Assembly (NCBI GenBank): GCA_028285035.1
Contig: JANQQF010000123.1
Location: forward strand, 1 to 64,000
DNA length: 64,000 bases
Direction of reading: 5' to 3'
DNA from: Phycisphaerae bacterium
GTDB taxonomy: Bacteria; Chloroflexota; Anaerolineae; 4572-78; J111
The translations under genes and the position numbers were made by a program. Every line of letters starts with the position of its first letter. The first letter of the stretch is position 1. Shown piece after piece: positions 34,877 to 42,656 of the stretch. The notes under the pieces are model-generated. The model worked only from the letters and a program-made list of their open reading frames with translations, did no database searches and was not told the DNA's origin.

Positions 34877-35875
34877 ATGAAGAAAAATCTTGCATTTGTA
34901 CTGATGTTGGTTAGCTTAATTGTGTTAGCTGCCTGTGCAGAGACAGACTCTCGGGTAAGATTAACCGCAACCCCAACTGTCGATGCCGAAGGAACAGAAA
35001 CCGCTCAAGAAAGTGTGACCATCAAATTAGCAGAAAATCCCTGGTCAGCCTCACAGGTTAACGTGGCTGTTGCAAAAATCTTGATCGAACAAGAGATTGG
35101 TAACCCTGTTGAAATCGTAACTGTGGATGAAAATGCCCAGTGGAGCGCACTGGCCAGTGGCGATCTACACGCCAGCCTGGAAGTTTGGCCGTCTGGTCAC
35201 GCTGAAAATGTGGCTCTATATATTGACGAGCAGGGTAGCGTTGAGAATGGTGGCGATTTAGGAGCTGTTGGTGTCATTGGCTGGTTTATGCCCAGTTATA
35301 TGCTGGATAGTGACCCTGAACTAGCGACCTGGGAAGGCTTTACCAAGCCAGAAACTGCTGAACTGTTTGCCACCGCCGAAACAGGGAGTAAAGGCCAATT
35401 CTTGGCTGGAGATCAAAGCTGGGTGCAATACGATGGCGATATCATCAACAATCTAGGAATGGATTTTGAAGTGATTACGGCTGGGTCTGAAGAGGCCCTC
35501 CTAGCAGCCCTTGATTCTTCCTACAGCCGCGAAGAGCCAGTTCTCTTCTATTTCTGGACGCCACACTCGGTTCACGCTCAGTATGAATTGACCCAAGTTG
35601 AATTGCCAGAATACAGCGATGAATGTTACGCTGAAGCCGATAGTGGTGGTGTTGATTGTGCCTATCCGGCTGATCAGCTGTTCAAAATCTTCTCATCAAG
35701 CCTTAAAGATGCAGCTCCAGATGTACATACCCTTCTTTCAAATTTCAACTACAGCAATGAGGATCAAATTTCGATGATTGCTGCCGTCGAGTTGGATGGC
35801 CTCAGTGCTGAGGAAGCGGCGCAAGCCTGGATTGCTGATAATGAATCTGTTTGGAAGAGTTGGTTACCCCAGTAA
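34877..35875 (+). CDS. OpuAC/ProX-type betaine-binding lipoprotein (orphan)
   Basis: A 332-residue binding protein of the glycine betaine/choline OpuAC family. The lipobox is LAAC (Cys about residue 20), then a Thr/Glu-rich spacer. The domain starts at VTIKLAENPWSASQVNVAVAK; VEIVTVDENAQWSALASGDLHASLEVW and EPVLFYFWTPHSVHAQYEL supply the tryptophan/aromatic residues that form betaine cages. Neither permease nor ATPase lies nearby, so the partner is elsewhere or this is a solitary receptor. ATG at 34877 follows GGAGGAG. Its position next to a hut operon raises the idea of a histidine-betaine-like ligand, only a guess. Confidence 0.87.
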   Translation: MKKNLAFVLMLVSLIVLAACAETDSRVRLTATPTVDAEGTETAQESVTIKLAENPWSASQVNVAVAKILIEQEIGNPVEIVTVDENAQWSALASGDLHASLEVWPSGHAENVALYIDEQGSVENGGDLGAVGVIGWFMPSYMLDSDPELATWEGFTKPETAELFATAETGSKGQFLAGDQSWVQYDGDIINNLGMDFEVITAGSEEALLAALDSSYSREEPVLFYFWTPHSVHAQYELTQVELPEYSDECYAEADSGGVDCAYPADQLFKIFSSSLKDAAPDVHTLLSNFNYSNEDQISMIAAVELDGLSAEEAAQAWIADNESVWKSWLPQ

Positions 35876-35902
35876 ACAATCAGGCTTATCATTGTAATTT
35901 TC

Positions 35903-35942
35903 AAGAGGTTCATTGTCATCTGACAATGAACCTCTTTTTTTC
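35903..35942 (+). terminator. Rho-independent terminator
   Basis: AAGAGGTTCATTGTCA (35903-35918), two-base gap, TGACAATGAACCTCTT (35921-35936), then a run of T residues. It ends the betaine-type binding-protein transcript, 27 bases after its stop codon. Confidence 0.9.
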
Positions 35943-35998
35943 AAAATAAGCCCCCCAGATTCAGCAAGGCCATTGCAAATTTATCACAAAACTAAAGA

Positions 35999-36064
35999 TG
36001 TGACGCTTTTTACAGATATTTGTGACGTTTTTTAAACGTATTTGTGACGCTATTCTGCTAATAT
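35999..36064 (+). promoter_or_regulatory. Three TGTGACG direct repeats at 22-bp spacing before a TAATAT box
   Basis: TGTGACG occurs at 35999, 36021 and 36043, exactly 22 bases apart. The last copy ends nine bases before TAATAT (36059-36064). The layout is that of SARP-type activator promoters, whose direct repeats are 11 or 22 bases apart and end about 8 bases before the -10 box. It also resembles repeats found at some transposon ends. It lies in a 568-base gap that is otherwise non-coding except for a second promoter and a stray GGAGGAG at 36302. Confidence 0.5.
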
Positions 36065-36157
36065 CATAAAAATACACCTGTTAGCCAATCTTTTGGGCAA
36101 AAGTAATTTTGTTGATAAGGGTGGGAAACAATGTCCAGATTAGATTGATATTTCTGG

Positions 36158-36187
36158 TTGACTTCTCGCTAAAAGTAATGATACAAT
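36158..36187 (+). promoter_or_regulatory. Candidate promoter upstream of small protein
   Basis: TTGACT (36158-36163), 18-base spacer, TACAAT (36182-36187). Transcription from here would give the 79-residue protein a leader of about 250 bases. Confidence 0.5.
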
Positions 36188-36443
36188 AGAACCATCCCCC
36201 TTGAGAGAGCGTTGATTTAATACATCCAATCACCTATTTCAACCTGTATCTTTAAATCATCTTTTTACTGCGTTATTTTTACATAAAAGCAATCAACGAT
36301 CTGGAGGAGCTACTGACCAACTGATACCAAAGACGTTATCTGCATTTTAGGTAAGAAATGCTTCAACAGATAATTTGTTGAGCACTGGTGTTATAAAAAA
36401 TAGGCAGTTACTAATTCACCCCTCAAAAATAAGGAGAGTAATC

Positions 36444-36683
36444 ATGCGACGAAAAATTGAAAATTATGCATTTTTTTGGAATGTAAGAGCGAATGAAGGG
36501 CACTTCGTCTTTCAACTTGATGAGAATGAGAATGGGTCACCCACAGCAACTTTGTTTCTCGACTCTCCCGCAGAAGGCACTTTATTGGTAGACATCCTGC
36601 GAAATGAAAGCCCTGTCTATTATGATGAAGAAAACGAAATTATCATGACAGGTTTGGAACCTGTTGGTGAAGGTGAGGACTAA
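36444..36683 (+). CDS. Small hypothetical protein, 79 aa
   Basis: No recognised family. The sequence starts MRRKIENYAFFWNV and is rich in Glu, Asp and Asn, with strand-like stretches (TATLFLDSP, GTLLVDILRNESP) and an acidic end (EGED). A start at TTG 36375 is open, but ATG 36444 follows AAGGAGAGTAATC. It has its own terminator at 36712. It could be a small regulatory or structural protein; nothing more can be said. Confidence 0.6.
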   Translation: MRRKIENYAFFWNVRANEGHFVFQLDENENGSPTATLFLDSPAEGTLLVDILRNESPVYYDEENEIIMTGLEPVGEGED

Positions 36684-36711
36684 GCTGACCAGCTAGTCAT
36701 TTTATAGATCG

Positions 36712-36749
36712 AAAAAGGATGTTGCTTGATAACGAGCAACATCCTTTTT
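36712..36749 (+). terminator. Rho-independent terminator after small protein
   Basis: AAAAAGGATGTTGCT (36712-36726), eight-base loop, AGCAACATCCTTTTT (36735-36749), a perfect stem ending in T residues. Confidence 0.92.
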
Positions 36750-36770
36750 GTTTTTGTGCTGAAATTAAAG

Positions 36771-36840
36771 AACCGCAGATTAACAGAAAAACGCGGATAA
36801 CCATCAAATAATCCGTGCCATTCTGCTGATCTGCGGTTAT
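36771..36840. repeat. Inverted repeat AACCGCAGATTAACAG type
   Basis: AACCGCAGATTAACAG...CGCGGAT on the left is mirrored by ATCCGTGCCATTCTGCTGAT and CTGCGGTTA on the right, with a few differences. No gene. Same loose repeated-word style as other gaps. Confidence 0.6.
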
Positions 36841-36890
36841 TGGGAGGCATCGATGATCGCCGATTCATAGGTGGGGCACAATCAATAGAA

Positions 36891-37760
36891 TTAATTGACT
36901 AAGTCCGCAGGCAACAAGTTTACACTCTCAATCTTAGCAATAGGATACTGCACTTCCAAGACGGTCTGATCCTCTCGTCCTGGCTGAGGCGGAACAATGA
37001 ATACTTCACGGCAGGTATCAATAAATTGATAATCATTCGCCTCAACCCAGGCAGCCACGGCGGTTCGACATTGATGGCTAGATTGGGGGTTACCAATACG
37101 GACGGTCGTGATCATTGTCTCAACAGGGGGCAGATACCGGAGGGTAATCGGTCGGTCACCCGACAAGCTGATGTTTGGCTCAACTGGATTTGTGGTGGTA
37201 AAGCCTAACTCTACATCAACATCGCTGGTCTCAAAGGCTTCATTGTGAAGAATGGCGGTAAAGTGGCCGAGGTGTTTTTGACCAACCACAGGCGGTAAGG
37301 CACGCTGCAGTTCGGCCATTGTCCGGCGCATTGAGTCAAAGGAGGAGAAGACCTCACGCACTGAAAGATAGGGTTGTTTAGGCATAGATTTTATCAAGAT
37401 TTCGTAATCCTCTGGAAACTCACCCTCGTTAATCATTTGCAGACGAGCCTCGATATTTTGCAGGCGAGCCACCTCATCCTGAATGGTCTGCTCAATCTGC
37501 GCCTTTTTCAGGGCGTACATCCCTCGTATTTCTTCCGCCGACACATCATCATTCAACATGCGCCGAATTTGATCCAGCGACAACCCTAGCTCTCTCAAGG
37601 CCAAAATACGGTTGAGTATAGGCAGTTGTTGGGCGCTGTAGTAACGATAGCCCGTCCATTCATCAATTTTGGCCGGTTTTAATAAGCCAATTTCATCATA
37701 GTACCGTAATTGACTACCGGCTACTTGAGCAATTTTTGAAAATTCACCAATTCTAAACAT
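36891..37760 (-). CDS. MerR-family regulator with GyrI-like effector domain
   Basis: A 289-residue regulator. The MerR helix-turn-helix and wing are in FRIGEFSKIAQVAGSQLRYYDEIGLLKPA and GYRYYSAQQLPILNRILALRELGLSLDQI, followed by a coiled-coil dimer helix to about residue 110. Residues about 125-285 resemble a GyrI/BmrR ligand-binding domain, so it may sense an amphipathic or drug-like compound. A textbook MerR promoter precedes it at 37796-37826, indicating self-control. No target gene is adjacent. Confidence 0.88.
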   Translation of the reverse strand: MFRIGEFSKIAQVAGSQLRYYDEIGLLKPAKIDEWTGYRYYSAQQLPILNRILALRELGLSLDQIRRMLNDDVSAEEIRGMYALKKAQIEQTIQDEVARLQNIEARLQMINEGEFPEDYEILIKSMPKQPYLSVREVFSSFDSMRRTMAELQRALPPVVGQKHLGHFTAILHNEAFETSDVDVELGFTTTNPVEPNISLSGDRPITLRYLPPVETMITTVRIGNPQSSHQCRTAVAAWVEANDYQFIDTCREVFIVPPQPGREDQTVLEVQYPIAKIESVNLLPADLVN

Positions 37761-37795
37761 AGTAACCTCATTCGTTCCTGTTCTTTGACGGCCAC

Positions 37796-37826
37796 ATTAT
37801 AAACCTTCAAGTTACTTGAAAGTCAA
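37796..37826 (-). promoter_or_regulatory. MerR-type promoter with 19-bp spacer and dyad operator
   Basis: On the minus strand TTGACT (37826-37821) and TATAAT (37801-37796) are separated by exactly 19 bases. The spacer carries the dyad TTCAAGT-A-ACTTGAA. Over-long spacers with a centred dyad are diagnostic for MerR-family control, here of the regulator's own gene. Confidence 0.85.
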
Positions 37827-37851
37827 GAGCGATTTGTTGGTAAACAAAATT

Positions 37852-38181
37852 TTACTGCGGCCCCGTCCCAGGAATATATTTCAAACCCCAATTGACCATT
37901 TCCATCATCATCGGTTTCAAATCCAAGCCCTTTGCTGTGAGATGATACTCATAGCGCACGGGATTATGTTGATAGGGTGTCTTTTCGATAATCCCATATT
38001 GCTCTAAACGTTTTAAGCGTTCCGCTAAAATATTGGTGGTAATATGCTCATCCGAAGCCAAAAAGTCGCCGTAGCGATGCTTATTATGTATCAGCATATC
38101 TCGCACGACCAGTAAACTCCAGCGATCCCCAACAATATCTAACACATTGGCAATAGGGCACGTTGACCGTTTTAGTTCCAT
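37852..38181 (-). CDS. HxlR-family transcriptional regulator
   Basis: A 109-residue winged-helix protein. CPIANVLDIVGDRWSLLVVRDML is the HxlR hallmark, followed by RYGDFLASDEHITTNILAERLKRLEQYGII, the recognition helix and wing. The conserved Cys may sense oxidants or electrophiles, as known for some members. The frame opens at TTG 38196; ATG 38181 follows GGAGAAATTACTG. It is divergent from the NTF2-like gene, with a dyad operator between. Confidence 0.87.
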   Translation of the reverse strand: MELKRSTCPIANVLDIVGDRWSLLVVRDMLIHNKHRYGDFLASDEHITTNILAERLKRLEQYGIIEKTPYQHNPVRYEYHLTAKGLDLKPMMMEMVNWGLKYIPGTGPQ

Positions 38182-38258
38182 CAGTAATTTCTCCAAATAT
38201 CAATAACATCCTGACCCAGTCATAACTTTCTATGTACAGGTTAGTCATAAGCCTACAC

Positions 38259-38332
38259 AAATGACTTGTAGAATGCAAGTCATTTTATCTAGAACATTTG
38301 AGCTTGACTTGCAAATAAAAAGTGAGTATAAT
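38259..38332. promoter_or_regulatory. HxlR-type dyad and consensus sigma-70 promoter
   Basis: AAATGACTTG (38259-38268) and CAAGTCATTT (38276-38285) form a perfect ten-base dyad with a seven-base centre. Next on the plus strand come TTGACT (38304-38309), a 17-base spacer and TATAAT (38327-38332), a near-perfect promoter for the NTF2-like gene. The ACTTG/CAAGT half-sites recur at the other HxlR gene (55069-55093). Confidence 0.75.
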
Positions 38333-38413
38333 GCAAGAGTGACTTTCAAAACAAAAGTTACTCGGAAAGGCCTTTCCACACAAACTAATCTTCAATGAAA
38401 AAAGGAACCTATT

Positions 38414-38776
38414 ATGCAAAAGAGTGAAATTTTTGAAGCGTATCTCCAAGGTGTATTGTCAGGGGATCATGAAACGGTCAGTCAATATCTGGCTGATGAC
38501 TTTACATTTGATGGGCCAATGATTAAGGCCAGCAACAAAAAGGAGTTTTTCAGCAATTTATCTCCAGAGCTAATGGCAATTGCCCGTGGCTACAATATTT
38601 TGCAGCAATTTGAGAAGGACGACGAACTGTGCACGCTGTATGAGTTCAATATCGAAACACCGGTTGGCAAGGGCGCGGTATACATGACTGAATGGAACAA
38701 GATTCAGAATGGCAAAATCGACTCTGCTCGCCTACTGTTTGATACCGCTCAGTTTAACGCACTTATGCCTAGTTAG
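38414..38776 (+). CDS. SnoaL/NTF2-like small protein
   Basis: A 120-residue cone-shaped-fold protein: N-terminal helix with FEAYLQGVLSGDHETVSQYLADDFTFDGP, then strands ending in MTEWNKIQNGKIDSARLLFD. Such proteins may be ketosteroid isomerase-like enzymes or binding pockets without catalysis; no catalytic set can be named. It faces the HxlR gene across a shared operator and has AAAGGAACC before the ATG, so it is the likely HxlR target. Confidence 0.8.
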   Translation: MQKSEIFEAYLQGVLSGDHETVSQYLADDFTFDGPMIKASNKKEFFSNLSPELMAIARGYNILQQFEKDDELCTLYEFNIETPVGKGAVYMTEWNKIQNGKIDSARLLFDTAQFNALMPS

Positions 38777-38788
38777 ACATAATCTTAC

Positions 38789-38824
38789 AGACCGCTGCAC
38801 TTGGAATATCAAGTTCAGCGGTCT
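38789..38824 (+). terminator. Hairpin after NTF2-like gene
   Basis: AGACCGCTGCACTTG (38789-38803) and CAAGTTCAGCGGTCT (38810-38824) pair with one mismatch, followed by ATTTTG. It is a probable terminator, although the T-run is short. Confidence 0.65.
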
Positions 38825-38842
38825 ATTTTGATGGGAGAATTT

Positions 38843-39640
38843 ATGAATAAGGATATAACATTAGCACAATCGGGGCGGCGATTAGACCCAATCAAACGAC
38901 GATTAAGAAGCCGTTTAGCAAATGATTGGTTGTTTGACACCCTTGAAGCGCATCTATTTTATGAGAAGGGCAAACACCCTGTTTATGCTATTCCACGCAA
39001 CCTGCTCAATGAAAAAATGCTAAAAGCGGTGCCAGATTTCAGTGGGGATCAGGATGGAGAGCGCTGGTCTCTTTGGGTAGACGATGAGGTACGAGACGCC
39101 GTGATACGAACTTGGCCGACCGCCCCGCTTGATTTACCCAGGCTGGCAGATTACGCAGTACTCGAAATGGAGGCCGCTGACACCTGGTATGAAGAGGATC
39201 AAGAAATTGTATTCAAACCCCGTGACCCCTATCGCCGGGTTGATATCTTTGAGTCTAGTCGTCACGTTCAAATAGAATTTGAGGGAATCGTGATTGCAGA
39301 TAGCCAACACCCTCGCTTGGTGATTGAAACAGGTATGCCCGAACAGTGGTACATTCCTCGACTTGACATCAACTGGTCTTATTTGCGAGAGGTTGATTGG
39401 CAGAGTTATTGTCAATACAAGGGCAAAGCCCGTTATTGGGATATCGTGGTTGGCGATAAACAACAGAAAACAGTGGCCTGGAGCTATGAAGAGGCCATTG
39501 TCGAAGCTTCGGCTTTAGCTGGATTGGTGGGGTTTGCCCGGACCCAAGCGGTGATAGCAACCTTTGTAGATGGGATCATGCTGCCACAAACAAGCTACTC
39601 ACCTGACTGGCACAGCCCCTCATTGGCAATGGGTCAATAA
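38843..39640 (+). CDS. DUF427-domain protein
   Basis: A 265-residue protein of unknown function. The DUF427 region is in the second half: RVDIFESSRHVQIEFEGIVIADSQHPRLVIETG, then EQWYIPRLDINWSYL and YCQYKGKARYWDIVV, with the characteristic Cys-x-Tyr-Lys-Gly. The N-terminal half is related in style and may be a degenerate extra domain. ATG at 38843 follows GGGAGAATTT; an earlier start at 38801 would lie in the terminator hairpin. It is followed by the DinB gene. Confidence 0.8.
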   Translation: MNKDITLAQSGRRLDPIKRRLRSRLANDWLFDTLEAHLFYEKGKHPVYAIPRNLLNEKMLKAVPDFSGDQDGERWSLWVDDEVRDAVIRTWPTAPLDLPRLADYAVLEMEAADTWYEEDQEIVFKPRDPYRRVDIFESSRHVQIEFEGIVIADSQHPRLVIETGMPEQWYIPRLDINWSYLREVDWQSYCQYKGKARYWDIVVGDKQQKTVAWSYEEAIVEASALAGLVGFARTQAVIATFVDGIMLPQTSYSPDWHSPSLAMGQ

Positions 39641-39656
39641 GTTTAACGAGGAAACC

Positions 39657-40142
39657 ATGACTCTTTTATACCGTATTCAACAAAGACATTTAACGATTCT
39701 TCAACAAAATGTGGAAACCCTAGCAAACATTTTTCAATCCATTTCACCAGATGAAGCCACAACGTATCGTGATGGACCACAGGGGTGGACGTCTTTAGAG
39801 GTTTTGTGCCATTTGCGGGATTATGACATTTTCTACCAGCAACAAGCTGAAATGCTGCTTACGGAAGAGAGCCCGACAATGCCAATTTATGACCACGAGG
39901 CTCTAGCCATTGAACGACGTTACAATGTGCAAAGTATCGAAAAGGCCTTGAATGACTTAAAGCAGTCTCGACAACAGGCGATTGATTTTTACAAAAACTT
40001 AACTGATAATCAATGGCAACGTGTGGGGCATCATCCCTTTTTTGGAGAGTGGTCGATGACTGACAACCTCACCTTTATCAGCTAGCATGATGGTAACCAT
40101 ATTGAGCAAATCACTCGTATTCTACGTGAGAGGACAATCTAA
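39657..40142 (+). pseudogene. DinB-family gene interrupted by an in-frame TAG
   Basis: The frame encodes a DinB/YfiT four-helix protein: HLTILQQNVETLANIFQSI, then GWTSLEVLCHLRDYD with the first metal-type His. Translation stops at TAG 40083-40085. Beyond it the same frame continues as HDGNHIEQITRILRERTI to TAA at 40140-40142, and this supplies the missing C-terminal His-x3-His motif of the family. The repaired end overlaps the next ATG by one base (TAATG). So the intact gene would be 161 codons; the stop is a nonsense mutation, a reading error, or readthrough. The product as read is 142 residues. Confidence 0.8.
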
Positions 40143-40468
40143 TGACCGATGATAATCCAACTACATTTTTTTGGCGTTTAGCCGAGCCACTGCTTGTGGA
40201 GGCGGCCATTACCAAAGGGACAATGATGGGCTTTCCGTGTTTACGGGTGAACGGAGACTTTTTTGCTTCGGCAGAGCGTCAAACTGGAGATTTAATCGTT
40301 AAACTTCCGGCAAGCTACGTCGAAGAATTGATCGATGTTGGTATCGGCCAACCGTTCGCCCCAGCAGGACGCCGTTTTCGCGAGTGGGTGTTGATTGCCG
40401 ACCGTGATGCCGACCGTTGGCAAAAATTATTGGCCGAAGCGAGAGCTTTTGTTGAGGGCAAGAAGTAG
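40142..40468 (+). CDS. Small protein resembling YjbR/TfoX-type domains
   Basis: A 108-residue protein: GTMMGFPCLRVNGDFFASAERQTGDLIVKLPASYVEELI followed by GRRFREWVLIADRDADRWQKLLAEA. The layout of a phenylalanine-rich loop, a strand pair and the EWV-x-V segment recalls the YjbR/TfoX N-terminal fold, but I am not certain. It is coupled by TAATG to the broken DinB gene. Confidence 0.65.
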   Translation: MTDDNPTTFFWRLAEPLLVEAAITKGTMMGFPCLRVNGDFFASAERQTGDLIVKLPASYVEELIDVGIGQPFAPAGRRFREWVLIADRDADRWQKLLAEARAFVEGKK

Positions 40469-40515
40469 TCATACAAATTTCAGATTTCTGCTCTAACCCT
40501 AAATTTTATAAAAAA

Positions 40516-40546
40516 CGAAAAAGCCACCAAAGTCGGTGGCTTTTCG
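40516..40546. terminator. Rho-independent terminator
   Basis: CGAAAAAGCCACC (40516-40528) and GGTGGCTTTTCG (40535-40546) form the stem. It separates the plus-strand small gene from the convergent haloalkane dehalogenase gene and may work in both directions. Confidence 0.85.
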
Positions 40547-40593
40547 ATAACAAATCATCTACACTAGGCATCCTTGGGTATTTTTTACCTCAC

Positions 40594-41475
40594 CTATAGC
40601 CCCTGATACCATTTCGCTAGTTCCTCACCAATCAAATGGGGATTATCTTCTTGGATAAAATGAATCCCCTCACCAATATCGACAGTTTCTAAATTCTTAA
40701 TATTTTGCTTGGACCACTCAACATCCGCAGCAGACAGGATGGCACCAGGGGTGGCGTAGAATAAGATTTTGGGCAACTCAGATGCCTGAAGTTTTTGACT
40801 GTAACTCATCATCATTTCGTACACATCCGCTGGAGAGCCATCGATCGGAACTTCTTTAGGAAAGAGTTCAATCGGTTTGCGGCTTCGAATGGTTTTGAAG
40901 GGGGCTTGATAATAATCCTGCTCTTTCTTAGACAATTTTCGGGAAATCCCCTGCGGCATAAATTGGGTCAGAAATACATTCATCACGCTGCTCATAAACC
41001 ACCCAATGCCCGGTGCTCGAAATAATCTGAACCCAATTTTGTTAACAGTTGGCAACTCGGCCCACTTTAATGGCTTCACCATCGCTTCCATGAAAGCAAT
41101 TCCCTTTAGATTGCTCTCGTGTCGCATCCCATAATGAAACCCCAGACCAGAACCCCAATCGTGCAGGACCAAGGTGACGTTAGTCAAGCCTAACTTTCTG
41201 ATAAACTCCTCCAAATATTTCGATTGATCAAAGAAACGATAGCTGATATCAGGCTTATCAGATTTCCCCATTCCGATCAGATCGGGAGCAATACATCTGG
41301 CGTGGGGGGTCAGATATGGAATAATGTTACGCCACAAATAGTTAGACGTTGGATTTCCGTGCAAGAAAAGAATCGGATCACCTTCCCCTTCATCGATGTA
41401 GTGCATTTTAGAACCAAAAACCTCAAGATACTTTGACTCAAACGGAAAGTCGACTGAAATTATTTTTGCTGTCAT
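40594..41475 (-). CDS. dhaA: Haloalkane dehalogenase
   Basis: A 293-residue alpha/beta hydrolase in which the dehalogenase pentad can be read: Asn in HGNPTSNYLWR (about residue 41), nucleophile Asp and halide-binding Trp in LHDWGSGLGFHYG (about 104-105), Glu in FMEAM (about 129), and His in GIHFIQEDNP (near 271). That arrangement (Asp-His-Glu with Asn/Trp halide clamp) is the HLD-II/DhaA type that hydrolyses haloalkanes to alcohols. A general epoxide hydrolase is less likely. GAGGAGAATAAA precedes the ATG, with a shared 49-bp element further upstream. Confidence 0.85.
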   Translation of the reverse strand: MTAKIISVDFPFESKYLEVFGSKMHYIDEGEGDPILFLHGNPTSNYLWRNIIPYLTPHARCIAPDLIGMGKSDKPDISYRFFDQSKYLEEFIRKLGLTNVTLVLHDWGSGLGFHYGMRHESNLKGIAFMEAMVKPLKWAELPTVNKIGFRLFRAPGIGWFMSSVMNVFLTQFMPQGISRKLSKKEQDYYQAPFKTIRSRKPIELFPKEVPIDGSPADVYEMMMSYSQKLQASELPKILFYATPGAILSAADVEWSKQNIKNLETVDIGEGIHFIQEDNPHLIGEELAKWYQGL

Positions 41476-41524
41476 TTTATTCTCCTCAATGTTTATAACG
41501 TGTGATTGAATTGATTTACACCTC

Positions 41525-41573
41525 CAGTTTAAGCCATATTCAATCTGGGGACATCGGGTAACTGCCCTATTTT
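41525..41573 (-). promoter_or_regulatory. 49-bp element shared with the DUF4345 promoter
   Basis: This stretch, from CAGTTTAAGCCATATT to TAACTGCCCTATTTT, matches 44718-44766 at most positions. Both lie 50-115 bases upstream of minus-strand genes. On the minus strand it includes GGGCAGTTACCC, an imperfect dyad. Likely a common regulator site. Confidence 0.65.
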
Positions 41574-41577
41574 GTCA

Positions 41578-42495
41578 TTATCCAACCATAATAACCGCCT
41601 TATTCCCTCCCTGGTCTACATGGGCATGTGCTTCGGCCACATTGGCAAAATCAAACGTGGTAATTGGGATCGGCTGTAAGAGGCCTTGTTCAAATTGCTT
41701 GGTGAAGCTGGCTAATAGCTCACTAGGGGCGGTTGTTCGGATCACTTGCACCTGCTCATCTTGTACCAGTTCAGGATGGGACACAGCAGTAATCAAATTA
41801 GCCCCTTCTTCAAGTAAATGGACAATCATACTGCGACTTTTGATGGTTCCAGAATAATCGATGACAGTATCAAACGTTTTGTTTAAGTCAGCTAACTTGG
41901 TCGCTCGATAATCATACACATCATCTGCCCCCAAGCTTTTGACAAACTCAAGCGACTTGGCCGATGAGGAAGCGGTCACAGGCAGATTATGCTGTTTGGC
42001 AAACTGAATCCCAAATGCCCCAACACTGCCACTTGCCCCGATAATCAAAACCCCATCATCCGCCTTTAGGCTAGCATATTTCGTAAAGGTTAGCGCCGCA
42101 GTCGCCGCGATGATAGGGATTGAAGCGGCCTGTACGAAATCGAGGGTCGAGGGCATTCGGGCCAAAGACTCCGGTGAAGCTGTAATTTGCTCACTGTAGG
42201 CCCCCATCTTGTCCGGGACCGAGAGCGCCCCATAAACATGATCACCGATCCGATATCCTTCTGTTGCTTTACCTACCGCACGCACGATACCGGAAAAATC
42301 AACACCCAATGAGATTGGGAAATTTTCTCCAACCATCGCCCTTAGATAGCCGGACCGGACCTTGCTGTCTAATGGATTAACGCTCGCTGCTTTGACATCA
42401 ACTAAAATCTCATTGTCATTGATAATCGGAGAAGGTACTTCCATCATTTCCAGAACGTCTGGCCCACCAAATTTGTTTATAATAACTTTTTTCAT
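41578..42495 (-). CDS. NADP-dependent quinone oxidoreductase-like MDR protein
   Basis: A 305-residue zinc-less medium-chain reductase. The N-terminal GroES-like domain has VKAASVNPLDSKVRSGY and GVDFSGIVRAVGKATEGYRIGDHVYG; the nucleotide motif is IIGASGSVGAFGIQFAK (about 150). Family members reduce quinones or activated alkenes. The Cys/His zinc ligands of alcohol dehydrogenases are absent. It lies in a same-strand group with the dehalogenase and an SDR enzyme. Confidence 0.87.
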   Translation of the reverse strand: MKKVIINKFGGPDVLEMMEVPSPIINDNEILVDVKAASVNPLDSKVRSGYLRAMVGENFPISLGVDFSGIVRAVGKATEGYRIGDHVYGALSVPDKMGAYSEQITASPESLARMPSTLDFVQAASIPIIAATAALTFTKYASLKADDGVLIIGASGSVGAFGIQFAKQHNLPVTASSSAKSLEFVKSLGADDVYDYRATKLADLNKTFDTVIDYSGTIKSRSMIVHLLEEGANLITAVSHPELVQDEQVQVIRTTAPSELLASFTKQFEQGLLQPIPITTFDFANVAEAHAHVDQGGNKAVIMVG

Positions 42496-42542
42496 GATAA
42501 ATCCTGCCTCTGTTATGAAATAGGAAATAATTAACCTGAATA

Positions 42543-42646
42543 TTTGAAGTCAATAAATAGTAATTGGTAAATAGTAATTCTTGGTCGATTAAGCAATGAC
42601 CATTTACTGTTTACCAATTACCGCAACTCAAGATATCGACTTCAAA
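42543..42646. repeat. Degenerate inverted repeat with TTTGAAGTC ends
   Basis: Outer arms TTTGAAGTC (42543-42551) and GACTTCAAA (42638-42646) are perfect. Inside, TAATTGGTAAATAGTAA is mirrored by TTTACTGTTTACCAATTA. The core words match the repeat at 51893-51970. No gene is present. Confidence 0.7.
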
Positions 42647-42656
42647 AGAGTTTTTC

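Noticed and set aside
35999..36049. CRP/FNR binding sites from TGTGA words
   Set aside because: The three words are direct repeats at 22 bases, not inverted TGTGA-N6-TCACA dyads.
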